From Stenotrophomonas hibiscicola ATCC 19867 (lineage in GTDB: Bacteria; Pseudomonadota; Gammaproteobacteria; Xanthomonadales; Xanthomonadaceae), in NCBI RefSeq assembly GCF_000382065.1, contig NZ_KB907502.1, positions 1-64,000 of the forward strand: a stretch of DNA of 64,000 nucleotides. The letters run 5' to 3'. The notes under the pieces were generated by a model. It was not told the origin of the DNA and did no database searches. It worked only from the letters and a program-made list of their open reading frames with translations. Both the position numbers and the translations under genes were made by a program. Shown here piece by piece: positions 63,482-64,000 of the stretch. Each line of letters opens with the position of its first letter. Position 1 is the stretch's first letter.

Positions 63482-64000
63482 ATGACTTCCCCCAATACCA
63501 CCCCACATCGTTTCGGCCATCGCATTGCGATGGTTGGCGTGTCGATCCTCGCCGCGGCCGTGCTGGCGGCCTGCAGCGGCGGCCATGCCGAAGAGGCCGG
63601 TGCACCGCCGCCGCCGCAGGTCAGCGCCGCGCCGGTGCTGGTCAAGCAGGTCAGCCAGTGGGACGAGTTCAGCGGCCGCGTCGAAGCGGTACAGAGCGTT
63701 GAACTGCGCCCGCGCGTGTCCGGCTACATCGACAAGGTCAACTACGTCGAAGGCCAGGAAGTGAAGAAGGGCGATGTGCTCTTCACCATCGACGCCCGCA
63801 GCTACCAGGCCGAGTACGACCGCGCAGCAGCCGAGCTGGCCCGTGCCCGCACCCAGGCCAGCCTGGCCCGCAGCGAGTCCGAGCGTGCCAAGCGGCTGTC
63901 CGAGCAGCAGGCGATCTCCACGGAGACCGCCGAGCAGCGTCGCGCGGCTGCCGACCAGGCGGGGGCTGCCGTGCAGGCCGCGCAGGCGGCCCTGGATGCA
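63482..64000 (+). CDS. smeV: RND efflux periplasmic adaptor, SmeV-like, cut by the window end
   Basis: First 173 residues of a membrane-fusion protein that links an RND pump to an outer-membrane channel. Lipobox LAAC gives acylated Cys31. The barrel-sandwich half has SGRVEAVQSVELRPRVSGYI, then DKVNYVEGQEVKKGDVLFTI, and an alpha-hairpin rich in Ala/Arg/Glu begins at about residue 110. The rest, with smeW, smeU2 and smeX expected, lies beyond the window. Confidence 0.88.
   Translation, partial: MTSPNTTPHRFGHRIAMVGVSILAAAVLAACSGGHAEEAGAPPPPQVSAAPVLVKQVSQWDEFSGRVEAVQSVELRPRVSGYIDKVNYVEGQEVKKGDVLFTIDARSYQAEYDRAAAELARARTQASLARSESERAKRLSEQQAISTETAEQRRAAADQAGAAVQAAQAALDA

Overview
The window is ordinary high-GC chromosome of Stenotrophomonas, most likely the S. 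maltophilia complex. The evidence is the protein families and gene order (panBCD-pgi, sdhCDAB with assembly factors, TonB receptors of the Xanthomonas/Caulobacter type), dozens of GTAG-bounded palindromic repeats of the SMAG type, and a right edge that reads as the start of the smeRv/smeU1VWU2X multidrug efflux locus. No phage, plasmid, insertion sequence or CRISPR array was seen.

Layout. 1-700: palindromic repeats, a TTGCCG microsatellite and three near-identical tRNA-Arg(ACG) genes. 675-6260 (minus): gcvR, bcp, phoH, a lipoprotein, a DUF1275 membrane protein, thiD and a hydrolase. 6425-10440: dapA with a short BamC-like lipoprotein, ferredoxin fdxA, a sugar porter and tRNA-Glu(CTC). 10486-16098: pcnB-folK, panB-panC, then panD-pgi. 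16379-19563: a two-gene class II lanthipeptide locus (precursor plus LanM). 19585-21371: a RegB/RegA-like redox two-component pair, convergent with lanM. 21486-24329: ispG, a PAP2 phosphatase and a LuxR-type response regulator. 24649-30648 (minus): a complete Entner-Doudoroff operon zwf-glk-pgl-edd-eda, with a LacI-type operator candidate upstream and an orphan sugar-ABC ATPase divergent to it. 32244-37582: ygfZ, then SdhAF4-sdhC-sdhD-sdhA-sdhB-sdhE-ygfX. 37606-43462: lolC-lolD, a lipoprotein, yggX-mutY, ftsY and a miniature flagellar-rod-like protein. 43643-51042: htpG, rsmD-coaD, a lipoprotein, ferredoxin-ggt and an MBL hydrolase. 51083-58031: psiF, upp, then a coupled four-gene operon of TonB receptor, beta-propeller lipoprotein, purple-acid-phosphatase-like enzyme and exported pyrophosphatase. 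58051-64000: a SUKH protein, photolyase, an OmpA-like lipoprotein, LysR regulator smeRv, a 75-residue ORF, an SDR (smeU1) and a truncated efflux adaptor (smeV).

How genes work together. The zwf operon feeds glucose through the Entner-Doudoroff route while pgi serves the hexose branch. The sdh cluster pairs complex II subunits with three maturation genes. The 52366-58031 operon looks like an outer-membrane and periplasmic pathway that imports or strips phosphate from an organophosphate and hydrolyses the pyrophosphate. The main candidates for undescribed biology are the lanthipeptide pair, which has no export or protease gene nearby, this phosphate operon, and a family of five long palindromes whose arms differ between copies but stay self-complementary around a shared core.
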